Origin: a virus
Strand: one strand, 5' to 3'
Virus record (IMG/VR): IMGVR_UViG_3300019927_000008
Coordinates: 1 to 64,000 of that record
Length of the DNA: 64,000 nt
A model generated the notes under the pieces. It searched no databases and was not told the DNA's origin. It saw nothing but the letters and a program-made list of their open reading frames with translations. Below are positions 16,677 through 25,765 of this stretch, piece after piece. Numbering within the stretch: position 1 is the first letter of the stretch; every line of letters begins with the position of its first letter. A program made the position numbers and the translations under genes.

Positions 16677-18238
16677 TGTCATCTTCGAGAAACCGCTGGA
16701 CGTTCCACTTTCCGAAAACCTCCGGCACGCATGGCGGTTTTGAAATCGCTCCTTACGAGATGACATTCAAAATGAGGCGTGGGGAGTTTGACTTCGCACG
16801 CGCTCAGTTCAATAACCAAGTCGGGGATATGATTCAGAAACACACCGATCCGAAGAACGATGATGCTCAACTCGTCGAGGCACAGCCTGTTGAGATCATG
16901 TTCAACGGTGAGCGTCTTCACACACTTTATTTCGCACCCGACTACGTAACCTACGGTGACGACGCTACGCATATCGAGCTTCACGATATGCAGGAATCTC
17001 TGGACACAGGGATTGTTGACAAAAAATGGGGAGAAGTAAGTCTTCAAGACGCTTACAAATACGTTTTCGAAAAACGCAACAACAATCTCCTGAAGGACAT
17101 CAAATTCAGCATCCCCGAACAGGTTGATACTCAACTCACCCCTTCACGGATCAACACCGGCCCGGTTCCGATCATCAGGGTTCCCGTTGACACGATTATA
17201 GAGCGAGAAGGTGGGGAGAATGAACGTGTTATAAAGGGCAAATACACTCTCGACTTCGACAACATCAGCCCTGCGAAGGCGATCTGGAAGATGAACAAGC
17301 AGTTTGGTCTTCTCACTTGGACTGATGAAGACCACAACTTGTGGGTCGGGACTCCGGAGACGATGATGACGCCTCACATCGCCGCTCCTGACGACACTCG
17401 GGTCTGGCGCTACGATAGCGATGCTGTCAACGTAAGCCATCCGAAAGACCCGATTTACGCGGTCATCATTGAGGGAAGGTGGATGGACGAAGAGGGGATC
17501 GGGAGTACCGATGACATCTTAGATTGGTTCACCCAAACAGGAGAGAGCGAAGCTATCGGAAACTCGGATGACGACGAAAACGAACGTGGTTTCGGGGATT
17601 ATCGAGCAGAAGGAGTTGCTGTTCGACCTAATGTTGATAAGCGAGAAGGCCGGGTTATCAAAAAGAAAGACGTAGACGCCAAGAAGGATTCTCTTGATGA
17701 TCTTGCTCTGAAACAACTTCGGGAAGAGAGTCGAAGTCAAAACAACGGTTCGGTAGACATCGTTCCCGAGCTTTCGGGAGAAGAAGTCAGCCGACTTGTT
17801 GATCTGGACATTGGTGACGTTCTTCAGTTAGTTCCGAATGACGATTGGTTCAAAATCCCACAACAAGATTCGGGAAGCCTGAATGGTCCCGATCCTGATA
17901 TTGAACCTCCGTTCGGTGGTCACGTTCATAATGAAGCTTACAATGTGAACGGGATCACGCACGAACTAAGTCAAGGAAACTGGACTATGAACGTCCAAAT
18001 TTCGATGTTTCAAGATATGCAGGTCGGAAGTTTCCTTCGCTTCTTCGACCCACGGTCGGGGAAATTCCTCAAAGAGGAAGACGTGTACCTCGACGCAGAT
18101 GGCATCATTCCCGACTTCTTGGATCACCCCTTCGAGAGGTCTTCTATCATGAACCAACCCAATACAAGAATTAATGAAGACGGTGAAGTCGTCGAAGTAG
18201 ATGAAGACGATGAACTGTCTGTCCGAACCAGAGATTAA
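16676..18238 (+). CDS. Baseplate hub protein (gpD/gp27-like)
   Basis: 520 aa. Opens with a short tube-like domain (FEIAPYEMTFKMRRGEFDFARAQ) including MIFNGERLHTLYF-type strands, then the region with ISPAKAIWKMNKQFGLLTW typical of late control gene D-type hubs, and ends near MNVQISMFQDMQVGSFL. Forms the centre of the baseplate that holds the spike. One base overlap on both sides (TAATG). Confidence 0.72.
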   Translation: MSSSRNRWTFHFPKTSGTHGGFEIAPYEMTFKMRRGEFDFARAQFNNQVGDMIQKHTDPKNDDAQLVEAQPVEIMFNGERLHTLYFAPDYVTYGDDATHIELHDMQESLDTGIVDKKWGEVSLQDAYKYVFEKRNNNLLKDIKFSIPEQVDTQLTPSRINTGPVPIIRVPVDTIIEREGGENERVIKGKYTLDFDNISPAKAIWKMNKQFGLLTWTDEDHNLWVGTPETMMTPHIAAPDDTRVWRYDSDAVNVSHPKDPIYAVIIEGRWMDEEGIGSTDDILDWFTQTGESEAIGNSDDDENERGFGDYRAEGVAVRPNVDKREGRVIKKKDVDAKKDSLDDLALKQLREESRSQNNGSVDIVPELSGEEVSRLVDLDIGDVLQLVPNDDWFKIPQQDSGSLNGPDPDIEPPFGGHVHNEAYNVNGITHELSQGNWTMNVQISMFQDMQVGSFLRFFDPRSGKFLKEEDVYLDADGIIPDFLDHPFERSSIMNQPNTRINEDGEVVEVDEDDELSVRTRD

Positions 18239-18621
18239 TGGAACACGGAATCATCACAGCAGTTCGATACAAAAAGGGGGTGGTACTCTGTGACGTTCAG
18301 CCTATTCGGGTAAACACACAGTACGACAATGTTCCCGTGACGAAATCCTTTGATGGATTTCATGCAATGCCGAAGCTCGGTCAGAAAGTCGGGATGATTA
18401 AACTTTCTGACGATGAACGGTTCATCACCGAAGTCATCGCTCGAAATCCGGATGGAAATTTCCCTGACTCGATGAAAAAGGGGGAAGTCGTCCTTCAGCT
18501 CGATAGCGAAACGAAACTCGCCTTCAGGAAAAACGAGAATGACAATTACGACGTGACTCTGGAAGCTTCTGGACATCTTCAGCTAACCGGAGATACAGTT
18601 GACGTGAAGGTCAAAAATTAA
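18238..18621 (+). CDS. Baseplate spike/assembly protein V-like (OB-fold)
   Basis: 127 aa. Begins MEHGIITAVRYKKGVVLCDV, an OB-fold-like strand set, contains MPKLGQKVGMIKLSDDERFI and ends with short beta-helix-like strands (HLQLTGDTVDVKVKN). This matches gpV/gp45-type spikes that puncture the envelope. Precedes a PAAR-like tip gene. Confidence 0.65.
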   Translation: MEHGIITAVRYKKGVVLCDVQPIRVNTQYDNVPVTKSFDGFHAMPKLGQKVGMIKLSDDERFITEVIARNPDGNFPDSMKKGEVVLQLDSETKLAFRKNENDNYDVTLEASGHLQLTGDTVDVKVKN

Positions 18622-18622
18622 A

Positions 18623-18991
18623 ATGCCAACTAAAAAAGTCGCAGTCGTTAGCGCGAACTGTGAAGCGACTGGACACCCCGGAGAGTGCCAAGAGCCGGTT
18701 CCCGGTGAAGTCCAAGACGCTGATGGAGATACTGACTTCACAGTCAATGGCGTTCCTGTAGCAGATCACTCTGATGTGATGCACTTCGATAGCCACGCGC
18801 ACTCCTATTCCGGCGATCCTCCGAAGTGTGGAGGCTACACAGACCACGATCTCACTCCCGATCAGGACCACGGTTTCACGGTTAACGGCGAGCCTGTAAT
18901 GCGAGAAGGTGACAGTACCACCGACCCAAGTAGCGGTGGAACAGCAGAAATTCTGGATTCTGGTGGTAGCGATCTCACAATCACAACATGA
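18623..18991 (+). CDS. PAAR-like spike tip protein
   Basis: 122 aa. Two repeats of the form D-x-T-V-NG-x-P-V (DFTVNGVPVADHSD, GFTVNGEPVMREGD) with His/Cys residues between (HFDSHAHSY, PPKCGGYTDHD) suggest a metal-binding, conical PAAR-type tip that caps the spike. Lies between spike and gp25-like genes. The initial MPTKKVAVVSANCEA also fits this family. Confidence 0.65.
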   Translation: MPTKKVAVVSANCEATGHPGECQEPVPGEVQDADGDTDFTVNGVPVADHSDVMHFDSHAHSYSGDPPKCGGYTDHDLTPDQDHGFTVNGEPVMREGDSTTDPSSGGTAEILDSGGSDLTITT

Positions 18992-19311
18992 AGGATGTTA
19001 GCCTAAATCAATTCTTTTCGATCCATTCCGATGACAACACCGGAGACATTGGAACAGTCGAAGGTCGAGAAGCCTTCGAACAGGCTGTTGTGGTGCTTCT
19101 GAATAGACTTCAGCTACAGGACTTAGGAGAGTCTTCTCAAACAGTTCCGGAGAAAGTTCGTCAGAAGGTCACTCGGGTCGCGGCTTACTTCGACGAAATA
19201 GAATCGGTTTCCGATCTTTCAGTACACAGATCGAATCAGAATCAAACGACAATCGTTGTGGAAATCGTCTACGACACAGGCGGTTATTTCCAAGAACAAA
19301 CTAATCTCTAA
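18988..19311 (+). CDS. Baseplate wedge protein (gp25/gpW-like)
   Basis: 107 aa. Starts with the order seen in gpW/gp25 proteins: N-terminal strand, an acidic helix (GREAFEQAVVVLLNRLQLQDLG), and a C-terminal strand (NQTTIVVEIVYDTG). Overlaps both the PAAR-like gene and the gpJ gene, as in other contractile tails. Confidence 0.65.
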   Translation: MKDVSLNQFFSIHSDDNTGDIGTVEGREAFEQAVVVLLNRLQLQDLGESSQTVPEKVRQKVTRVAAYFDEIESVSDLSVHRSNQNQTTIVVEIVYDTGGYFQEQTNL

Positions 19312-20597
19312 TGGGTGACATCGTAGACGGGCGGTTCCAAGAAGATACAGTTGACGCGATCCTCGACGTGATGATCGCTGACCTCGAAGCTGAGTGGGAC
19401 GAAGACCTTCCACCGGGGAAATCATCGGCTGTTCGAGAACTGTACCGTCCGATAGCTACACGGCTGGCACAGACGCAGAGAGACATCGGGCTTATCCTCG
19501 ATGCCTCTCAAGTTGAATACGCCACAGGGACCGCTCTCGACCTTCTCGTAGCTCTCATCGGAGTGACCCGAGACGGAGCGATCCGAGCGGAGGGGACGGC
19601 GACCTTCTCGCGGTCAGACCCGGCAACTGTGGACTATCCAGTTCCGCAAGGAACGGTTGTCCAGACTGTCAGCAACACTCCACTTCGATACGTGACAACA
19701 GAACAAGTCACTTTGACTGAAGGCACAACTTCGGTTGATGCAAAAATCGAGGCCGAATATCCCGGCGCAAAATGGAACGTCGGAGCCGGGATGATTGACG
19801 CTCTCGATTCTTCTGTAAGTGGAATTGAATCTGTAGACAACGCAGAAGCTATCATCGGAGGTGTTGACCCCGAGACTGACGACGAATTGCGCGAACGAGC
19901 GCAAGAAGAATTGGCTAACGGCGCGAAGGCGACGGGTCCGGCCCTCGTTTCTGGCGTGAGGTCTGTCGAAGGTGTAACCAATGTCACAGTCCTCATCAAC
20001 GACACCCCTGACGAGAATGGTCGGGGATACGGACTCCCGGCTAACTCCTTCGAACTGATCGTTACGAGCGATGGTCAACAGGATACTCGGGAAGCCGCCG
20101 CGCAAGCGGTAATGGATACGAAAGCTGTCGGGGACCCCTCGATTTCAGGAGTCAACGGCCAAGCTCTCGATGATTCTCTCAGCTACGTAGTTGAGGGTGA
20201 AATCGAAACCGAACTTCCGAACGGCCAGACACACCCCGTTGGCTTCTCGGAGTCCGTGAAGGTGGAAATATTCGTGGACGCTTCCTTCACCTACGATCCG
20301 GAAGAGTACCCCGGAGACGAGGCCGCCCAAGACTCCATCGTAGACTACATCGGAGGGTACACTAACTCCGGCTTCGAGCAGGACGGTCAGCTCTTCACGA
20401 ACGACGACGTTCTGTACGGGGAAGTCGAATACGCCCTCCGCTCCGTTCCCGGCGTTTACGACGTATCGAGTCTTGAAATCGGACTCTCTGACGATCCTAC
20501 TGGAACTTCCAACATCGACATCGGAGCTTTCGAACAAGCCATTACAGACGCACGAGATGGCGCACCGAACCTCACACTAACTTCAACTGAAAAGTAA
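19311..20597 (+). CDS. Baseplate J family protein
   Basis: 428 aa. Shows the family hallmarks: ALDLLVALIGVTRDGAIRAEG, then a VPQGTVVQT strand, the conserved SGIESVDNAEAIIGGVDPETD-ELRERAQEEL segment (near residues 165-205) and GVEGVTNVTVLIND-like strands. Makes the wedge ring that transmits the contraction signal. Followed by gpI-like gene. Confidence 0.82.
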   Translation: MGDIVDGRFQEDTVDAILDVMIADLEAEWDEDLPPGKSSAVRELYRPIATRLAQTQRDIGLILDASQVEYATGTALDLLVALIGVTRDGAIRAEGTATFSRSDPATVDYPVPQGTVVQTVSNTPLRYVTTEQVTLTEGTTSVDAKIEAEYPGAKWNVGAGMIDALDSSVSGIESVDNAEAIIGGVDPETDDELRERAQEELANGAKATGPALVSGVRSVEGVTNVTVLINDTPDENGRGYGLPANSFELIVTSDGQQDTREAAAQAVMDTKAVGDPSISGVNGQALDDSLSYVVEGEIETELPNGQTHPVGFSESVKVEIFVDASFTYDPEEYPGDEAAQDSIVDYIGGYTNSGFEQDGQLFTNDDVLYGEVEYALRSVPGVYDVSSLEIGLSDDPTGTSNIDIGAFEQAITDARDGAPNLTLTSTEK

Positions 20598-20600
20598 CTC

Positions 20601-21269
20601 ATGACTGTTGATACCAGCCCACCCGGAGACTACGACGACAACCTTGAGTGGTTGATCGACTCTCTCCCGGCTTATCTGAACAAAGAAGAGGGAAGGGGTA
20701 ACGAAGACTTCCTCCGGGCAGTTGCGAACCAACTCGATGGAATTGAGGATAGCCTCAACGAAGTCGATGACGCGCAAAACGTCCAGAACGCCCGGACAAA
20801 GGAACAGATCGACCGTCTCGCAACTCTGGTTGGTGTCAGTAAGAAAGCGAATGAATCGGTTGAACACTACCGCGCTCGAACGATTGCTCGGTATCAACTA
20901 AACACATCCTCGGGGACCGTAGGCGACCTTCTCGCTTCTTTCTCCGCGACGTTCAGTATCGACCAAGATCAGGTGTGGTACGCTGATTGGTCGAAGCTCT
21001 ACGACATGAACCGAGATGTGTTCTTCCTTCCTTATGAAGACGTGAAGGCCCATCCCCTGAACGACAGCGACATCCCTGACTTAGTAGGACGGCAGAGCGC
21101 GGCAGGGAAGACAGTACAAGCGATGTACGATGGGCCGCTTCGCCCGATCTCCGAAACAAACTACCAATCGACAGCGAACTGGACTGGCTACGAAATTACG
21201 CCGGTCGAACTAAACGACGATGGGAGCATCCCCGATGGACCAACTCCCGGCGGCCTTCTCGATACATAA
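20601..21269 (+). CDS. Tail protein I (gpI-like)
   Basis: 222 aa. N-terminal LEWLIDSLPAYLNKEEG and DFLRAVANQLDGIEDSLNEV helices, then EQIDRLATLVGVSKKANESVEHYRA, the layout of P2 gpI-like wedge proteins (LxxLAxxxxvxxwxxxxxxxxkR). Always follows gpJ, as here. Links wedge to tail fibres. Confidence 0.75.
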   Translation: MTVDTSPPGDYDDNLEWLIDSLPAYLNKEEGRGNEDFLRAVANQLDGIEDSLNEVDDAQNVQNARTKEQIDRLATLVGVSKKANESVEHYRARTIARYQLNTSSGTVGDLLASFSATFSIDQDQVWYADWSKLYDMNRDVFFLPYEDVKAHPLNDSDIPDLVGRQSAAGKTVQAMYDGPLRPISETNYQSTANWTGYEITPVELNDDGSIPDGPTPGGLLDT

Positions 21270-21272
21270 CCC

Positions 21273-22658
21273 ATGGCATACGATAGTGAACTGACAACCT
21301 TCGAGGCTCCGTCTGAGAAACGGGCGGACCCCGGAGGGTGGTACTGGAGCAAAGAAGAACCGCTCGTTGCGGAGTACATGAACTTCCTAATCTACCATGC
21401 TTCGAAGGACATCCTTCATCTGGTAGATGTTACGGAAGGGAATAACGGCGAGAAGGTCGCTAATGCTGACAAGGTGGACGGCTTCGAAGCCGACGAACTT
21501 GGTGGCTTCTCTTACGTTCAATCGAGTACACCGACTGATCTCGCAAACGGAGGTTCGTGGTATAAAGACTCGAACGGCCTGCTCTACATCTCTGATGGTT
21601 CGGAGTACGATGTTCAGCCTGATGTAAACTATCAGGAGGAGACTGACTTCAATAGTTCTACTATCTACCCGGTTACGCACGAAGTTCCTCCTCGAACTTT
21701 CGTTGATCCCAACGGAAACATCAGGCTGATCGAGGAGCAGACAGTCGTTAACTTCGAGGACGGAATCAAGCCCAACCACCTTGAGTGGAGTTGGCCTACT
21801 CCGGCGACTCTGACTCAACAGACTGGAACTATCATCAGCGGAACTGCTTCTGGTGAACTTCCGTCCTCGGGGGCGACCGAGATAGCCACACTAACTCGGA
21901 AAGTAGGAATCATCCAAGACTTCGAGGCAACGGTTCAGATGGACCTCGACGTAGCAACAAGTGGTGATTACGTCCGCGTTTCCTTCTCGGATGACGGGGG
22001 AACGCGAATCGGATTCATCCGGTTCAACGACAACTCCGGTCCTGTGGTCTGGACAGAACCCGGCGGCGGAACAACGACGGAACTACTCGCCGGATGGGAC
22101 CCCAACACGAACTACGTGATGGAGGTCGATTGGGACTTCCCGAACGATCAAGCAGATGTTACCATTAACGGTACTACTGTCACGGTCCCTCTGAACACGA
22201 ACGCAAACTCGAACTACAAGGACGTGGAGTTCACGAACGAAACCAGCAATTCTGGTTCTGCACGTTCGGTCTTCATTGACGATCTCCACACCGGGGCGCG
22301 TGAAGCAGGAGAGGTTGTACTTTCTCCTGCTATTCCCGATCACAACCAAGGATGGGACATCTTCGACGTAGATCGAACCTTCGCAGGTGAAACAATCACC
22401 ATCGACGTAGAAGACCCCGCCGGAAATGTCCTTATCTCGGACATTTCACCACGAGAAGACCTCTCGACAGCAATCAACGAAAGCGATAACTTCCAACTTC
22501 GTTGTAAGTTCTCGCGCTCGAACAACGCAAACCAACCACAAATTTCCCGCATTTTCCGTCGCTGGACGCTTCGTGCTGGTAAGCACGGATTGACGGAATC
22601 TGAAAAGAACAAACTTCGCCGCAATCAGTTCGTCATCAGCAACCTCAACTCACGATAA
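21273..22658 (+). CDS. Tail fibre/receptor-binding protein
   Basis: 461 aa. N-terminal module (residues 1-80) with FEAPSEKRADPGGWYWSKEE probably attaches to the baseplate. The centre (about 200-330) is a beta-sandwich-like region with DYVRVSFSDDGGTRIGFIRF, resembling concanavalin-type carbohydrate-binding folds. The C-terminus (LTESEKNKLRRNQFVISNLN) is helical. Likely contacts host S-layer sugars; specificity cannot be read from sequence. Confidence 0.65.
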   Translation: MAYDSELTTFEAPSEKRADPGGWYWSKEEPLVAEYMNFLIYHASKDILHLVDVTEGNNGEKVANADKVDGFEADELGGFSYVQSSTPTDLANGGSWYKDSNGLLYISDGSEYDVQPDVNYQEETDFNSSTIYPVTHEVPPRTFVDPNGNIRLIEEQTVVNFEDGIKPNHLEWSWPTPATLTQQTGTIISGTASGELPSSGATEIATLTRKVGIIQDFEATVQMDLDVATSGDYVRVSFSDDGGTRIGFIRFNDNSGPVVWTEPGGGTTTELLAGWDPNTNYVMEVDWDFPNDQADVTINGTTVTVPLNTNANSNYKDVEFTNETSNSGSARSVFIDDLHTGAREAGEVVLSPAIPDHNQGWDIFDVDRTFAGETITIDVEDPAGNVLISDISPREDLSTAINESDNFQLRCKFSRSNNANQPQISRIFRRWTLRAGKHGLTESEKNKLRRNQFVISNLNSR

Positions 22659-22660
22659 TC

Positions 22661-23671
22661 ATGCCTGTTAACTACGGAGCCGCAATAGATGGAGACGTAA
22701 CGTTTTCTTCCAATACGACACTCAAAACGATGGGTTCGTATCGGAATCTTACCGTTGAATCTGGAGTAACCGTAACTGTACCCCACGGTTCTGTTCTCCA
22801 AGTTACTGATACTCTAACCATTGAAGGAACAATAACCGTAAACAAACGGGCAGGTTCAAGTGGTTATCCAAAAGCCGGAGATGGCGCTGGTTGTTTCTTT
22901 GTGATGGCAAAAGAAATAGTGGGTAGCGGGACTATTAAATCCAATGGAGAAAGCGGTGGAAACATTGGGGGATACGATAGGTTTAATAACTTAAATAGTT
23001 ACGGAGAAAAGGGTCTTCCCCCTGCTCTTGCTGGATCATCAGATAACATCATAAAATCTGGTTCTGGTGGCGGTAATGACGCTGTTCAAAATAGTAGTTA
23101 CTCAACTGCGGTCGGAAATGGAGGAGTCTCTGCTGGTAGCGTAACTTCACGCGATCTCCTTTCAGTCTGGATTGACGAGTGGATCGTTCCATCCGCATCC
23201 GTTTCTTCACTTCCGATGGCGAAAATTCTACCCGGAGGTGGCGGTGGTGGTGGGAAGCCTGCAAATACAAACGACGGAAATAGCGAAGATTCTTCTGGAG
23301 GAGGTGGCGCTGGAGGTTCCTGTGGTGGTCTTGGCGGTCAAGGTGCATCGGGGGGAAAATCCGCTAACACTCCGATAGTTGCAGGAGTTGGTGGTGGTGG
23401 CGCTGGAGGTGTTATCGCCATAATTTGTGAAAACATTTCTAACAGTCTACTTGTTGAAGCAACTGGAGGCCAAGGTGGTATATGTGCAACAGATAACTAC
23501 CTTGATGGCGGTGGCGGTGGCGGCGGCGGTGGTGGTTTGGTTTTAGTCATTTCGACTAACAAACAACTTCCACAAACAAATCTTTCTGGAGGACCCCCCG
23601 GCGAACCCCGAAGCCCGCAACCCGGTGATGATGGTGTCCTTCAGCACATCGACATGAGTCTAATCCAATAA
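22661..23671 (+). CDS. Glycine-rich tail-tip adhesin
   Basis: 336 aa. N-terminal right-handed beta-helix-like repeat (LKTMGSYRNLTVESGVTVTV), then a C-terminal half with many poly-Gly runs (GGGGGGGKPA, SSGGGGAGGSCGG, GGGGGGGGG) separated by short variable stretches. This is the arrangement of Gly-sandwich adhesins such as T-even gp38, where the loops between Gly helices set host range. Base composition is more AT-rich than neighbours, suggesting exchange. Confidence 0.62.
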   Translation: MPVNYGAAIDGDVTFSSNTTLKTMGSYRNLTVESGVTVTVPHGSVLQVTDTLTIEGTITVNKRAGSSGYPKAGDGAGCFFVMAKEIVGSGTIKSNGESGGNIGGYDRFNNLNSYGEKGLPPALAGSSDNIIKSGSGGGNDAVQNSSYSTAVGNGGVSAGSVTSRDLLSVWIDEWIVPSASVSSLPMAKILPGGGGGGGKPANTNDGNSEDSSGGGGAGGSCGGLGGQGASGGKSANTPIVAGVGGGGAGGVIAIICENISNSLLVEATGGQGGICATDNYLDGGGGGGGGGGLVLVISTNKQLPQTNLSGGPPGEPRSPQPGDDGVLQHIDMSLIQ

Positions 23672-23994
23672 TGGCTGAAAAAAACATTTTGGTAGTTCCG
23701 CAAGGCTACCAAGGTCCAATCGACCCCGTAGTTGATGAAGTAAGAACTGATCCTGAAGCAGAGTACCCTCATACAATTCAGGAGTACGTGTCAGATGCAG
23801 GAGAAGGCGTTTTGGACCGGAATCTTGTTACAGAAAGCAAGGTTTCTGAAATCAACTCTGCTATCTTCGATTACGAAGAAGCAAAATCTAACTCTGACAC
23901 TCAAGGTCAACTCGATGCTCTTGAAATTGCCGTCTCTCACATGTGGGACGTAATCAGCGGCCAAGACATCGGTTCTGCCTCTGAAACTCAATAA
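23671..23994 (+). CDS. Hypothetical tail-associated protein, 107 aa
   Basis: Begins MAEKNILVVPQGYQGPIDP and continues as an acidic helical protein. One-base overlaps with the adhesin and the next gene suggest a fibre accessory or chaperone. No family recognised. Confidence 0.6.
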   Translation: MAEKNILVVPQGYQGPIDPVVDEVRTDPEAEYPHTIQEYVSDAGEGVLDRNLVTESKVSEINSAIFDYEEAKSNSDTQGQLDALEIAVSHMWDVISGQDIGSASETQ

Positions 23995-24179
23995 TGGTCA
24001 AAGAAAACGACGACATGGTAGACACATCTCTCCCGTGGCTCTCTCACCTCACCTACCGAGAGTGGCACGCCTTCGTTGAGGGTGTCTACTGCGGCGCAGA
24101 AGACGTAGAGCGCGAAGACTACAATCAAGAGAAGCACTACTGGCGTGTAGGCTATCTCATCGGAAAGAAACTACTCTGA
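23994..24179 (+). CDS. Hypothetical protein, 61 aa
   Basis: Start overlaps the previous stop (TAATGG). Contains a likely amphipathic helix (LTYREWHAFVEGVYCGAEDVE) and ends YLIGKKLL. Overlaps the following microprotein (TGATG). Function unknown; an alternative Met lies seven codons in. Confidence 0.55.
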   Translation: MVKENDDMVDTSLPWLSHLTYREWHAFVEGVYCGAEDVEREDYNQEKHYWRVGYLIGKKLL

Positions 24180-24346
24180 TGTTCGGAATCGACTTCATCA
24201 CGAACGTAGCGATGAACAACCCCGTGGAAATCCTACTCTGGACCCACGGGTTCTTCGTGGCGCTGGCACTCCGCCGGGGTCGCATCAAAACGATCCTCGA
24301 CAAGACACTCCCCGGACAGTCCGACAGCGAGAAGGGTGGGGATTGA
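24179..24346 (+). CDS. Small membrane-associated protein, 55 aa
   Basis: Begins MFGIDFITNVAMNNPVEI with a hydrophobic stretch (ILLWTHGFFVALAL) followed by a basic cluster, like a single-pass or peripheral membrane protein. Coupled by TGATG overlaps on both sides. Could relate to lysis, but no evidence. Confidence 0.5.
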   Translation: MFGIDFITNVAMNNPVEILLWTHGFFVALALRRGRIKTILDKTLPGQSDSEKGGD

Positions 24347-24459
24347 TGGGAGAGTACGTTCAATGCCCAAATCCTAATCAACCTGCCTGCTCCGGTGTGG
24401 TCTTCATGGGCGGTAGTTGTCCAGTCTGTCCAGAGTGCGGTTGGTCGAAGTGTGGATAG
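24346..24459 (+). CDS. Zinc-ribbon microprotein, 37 aa
   Basis: Last gene of the late operon. Seven Cys in 37 residues, with CPNPNQPACSG and a tight CPVCPECGWSKCG knuckle, so zinc binding is very likely. The stop is two bases from the tRNA-like gene reading the other way. Confidence 0.55.
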   Translation: MGEYVQCPNPNQPACSGVVFMGGSCPVCPECGWSKCG

Positions 24460-24460
24460 C

Positions 24461-24606
24461 GGAAGAGCCGGGATTCGAACCCGGAATCCGGAGTGTACGG
24501 GGACTTACTGAAAGAGCGATTAGATAGCACTCGATCATCAGCACTCCCTACTCCGATGAACTTCAGTTTAACCCGAAGCGCCTTTGTCCAATTTGGCTAC
24601 TCATCC
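24461..24606 (-). tRNA. tRNA-like gene with insertion, possibly tRNA-Leu
   Basis: The minus strand begins GGATGAGTAGCCAAATTGG and ends with a perfect T arm (CCGGGTTCGAATCCCGG) and CTCTTCC, pairing with the 5' end at six of seven positions. The D arm GTAGCCAA...AAAGGCGC is that of archaeal tRNA-Leu, and a TTAA in the loop after CTTCGGG could be anticodon UAA. At 146 nt it is about 60 nt too long, so an intron is likely; ACTGAA and TTCAGT within the extra part can pair. I could not place a standard bulge-helix-bulge, so identity is tentative. Confidence 0.55.
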
Positions 24607-24631
24607 TTGCTGAAGAAATATTCAGGGGGGA

Positions 24632-24652
24632 GTTAAGTCTTTATTACTAACG
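24632..24652 (-). promoter_or_regulatory. Early-type promoter box before tRNA-like gene
   Basis: Minus strand reads TAATAAAGACTTAACTCC, one of the best copies of the shared AAGACTTAACTC box, about 30-40 bp upstream of the tRNA-like gene and overlapping the 3' end of the next CDS. Confidence 0.5.
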
Positions 24653-25468
24653 GTGGAACGGACAGGCTGAATCAGATGAATCAATATCTTCGGTTGATGG
24701 AATGTTTCGTGTTCCCGTTTTACTAACCCACATTTCATCTCGGTAAACAGATGAATGTGAAGTGATTTTGGTCTGTGTAGTTTCTTGATCCATTTTTTCT
24801 TTTTCAGTCATGGATCGTACATTTGCATCTGTTATCATTGAATCTCTTTTAAACGGAATTACCTGAACGAGAGGAGTCCCGACATCTAAAACACCTCGCC
24901 ATTCACCTCCAGTCCAGAGGAATGGGGCATTTATTGTATTGAAGTATTGGTCCACATCAACTACTCCCGAAAAGGTCTGGAACAATTGATTCTGTCGGTT
25001 CATCGGAGAGGTGATAATAGCCGAATACCCATCCGGTGCTTTTATCGACCAATAATTGAGGAACTTGTAAATAGACCAATCATCGAGCGGGAACGAGTCC
25101 CCTCCAATTTGATCTGGACTATGGGAATCAATGAGGTCTTTTTTAAACCCCCAATCAAATCGAACATTGCTATCTTCATCTGATTCCACGTTTACTTCCC
25201 CGGCAAGTGGAATGATCCACCCCATCGTCATGGCTTCCATGAAAGGGGCGCAACGCTTTACAGAGGAATCTGATGCTCGGTTCTTATCGAGTTTGCCTTC
25301 GAGTTTTTTGTACCATTCGGGCAATACCTTGTTTGCAGGTATTGGCTCAGGGATAGCACCATAGAGTTCCTTTGGACAGACAAACTCGATGATCTCATCA
25401 TCACCAGAAAGGTGTTTGTAGCCCGACAGGTCTTTGACTCGATCAGTAACGCTGGAGAAATCAAGCAT
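24647..25468 (-). CDS. Hypothetical protein resembling DUF6065
   Basis: 273 aa. Segments IPEPIPANKVLPEWYKKL, SSVKRCAPFMEAMTMGWIIPL and SIKAPDGYSAIITSPMNR recall a family seen in large phages and marine viruses (DUF6065, from memory), whose function is unknown. Clearly more AT-rich than flanking genes and less acidic, suggesting recent transfer. Divergent from the small membrane gene at 25511; promoter box at 25488-25506. Confidence 0.6.
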   Translation of the reverse strand: MLDFSSVTDRVKDLSGYKHLSGDDEIIEFVCPKELYGAIPEPIPANKVLPEWYKKLEGKLDKNRASDSSVKRCAPFMEAMTMGWIIPLAGEVNVESDEDSNVRFDWGFKKDLIDSHSPDQIGGDSFPLDDWSIYKFLNYWSIKAPDGYSAIITSPMNRQNQLFQTFSGVVDVDQYFNTINAPFLWTGGEWRGVLDVGTPLVQVIPFKRDSMITDANVRSMTEKEKMDQETTQTKITSHSSVYRDEMWVSKTGTRNIPSTEDIDSSDSACPFHR

Positions 25469-25487
25469 GAATAAACAATCAAGCTCC

Positions 25488-25506
25488 GGAGAGTTAAGTC
25501 TTACGT
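25488..25506 (-). promoter_or_regulatory. Early-type promoter box
   Basis: Minus strand reads GTAAGACTTAACTCTCC about 25-35 bp upstream of the ATG at 25468. The spacing fits an archaeal promoter element giving a very short leader. Confidence 0.5.
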
Positions 25507-25510
25507 AACG

Positions 25511-25765
25511 ATGACGAAATTACGTGCTGTACTTGGAATCGCAGACTTCTTTGTTCCCGCAGATGTTCTAAGTAGCGTTCTTCTCGTCTTCACGATGGAG
25601 AACATCCTCGATCAACTGTTTTCAACTTACGTTCCGGCTGGACTGCAAACCGAAGCGTGGGTAGCGATCTATCTAATTGGCGCGTTAGTGGTATCAGGAT
25701 TTAATTACGCAACTGCTGGCGAAGAAGAGCTGGAAGAACTTAGCGACGACTTCGACGATCTATAG
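25511..25765 (+). CDS. Small membrane protein, possible holin
   Basis: 84 aa with two hydrophobic segments (FFVPADVLSSVLLVF near 13-27 and AWVAIYLIGALVVSGF near 48-63) and a highly acidic tail (EEELEELSDDFDDL). Size, topology and position after the late region suit a holin-like lysis protein, but archaeal holins are poorly known and this is inference. A stem-loop followed by six T lies downstream at 25985-26031. Confidence 0.55.
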   Translation: MTKLRAVLGIADFFVPADVLSSVLLVFTMENILDQLFSTYVPAGLQTEAWVAIYLIGALVVSGFNYATAGEEELEELSDDFDDL

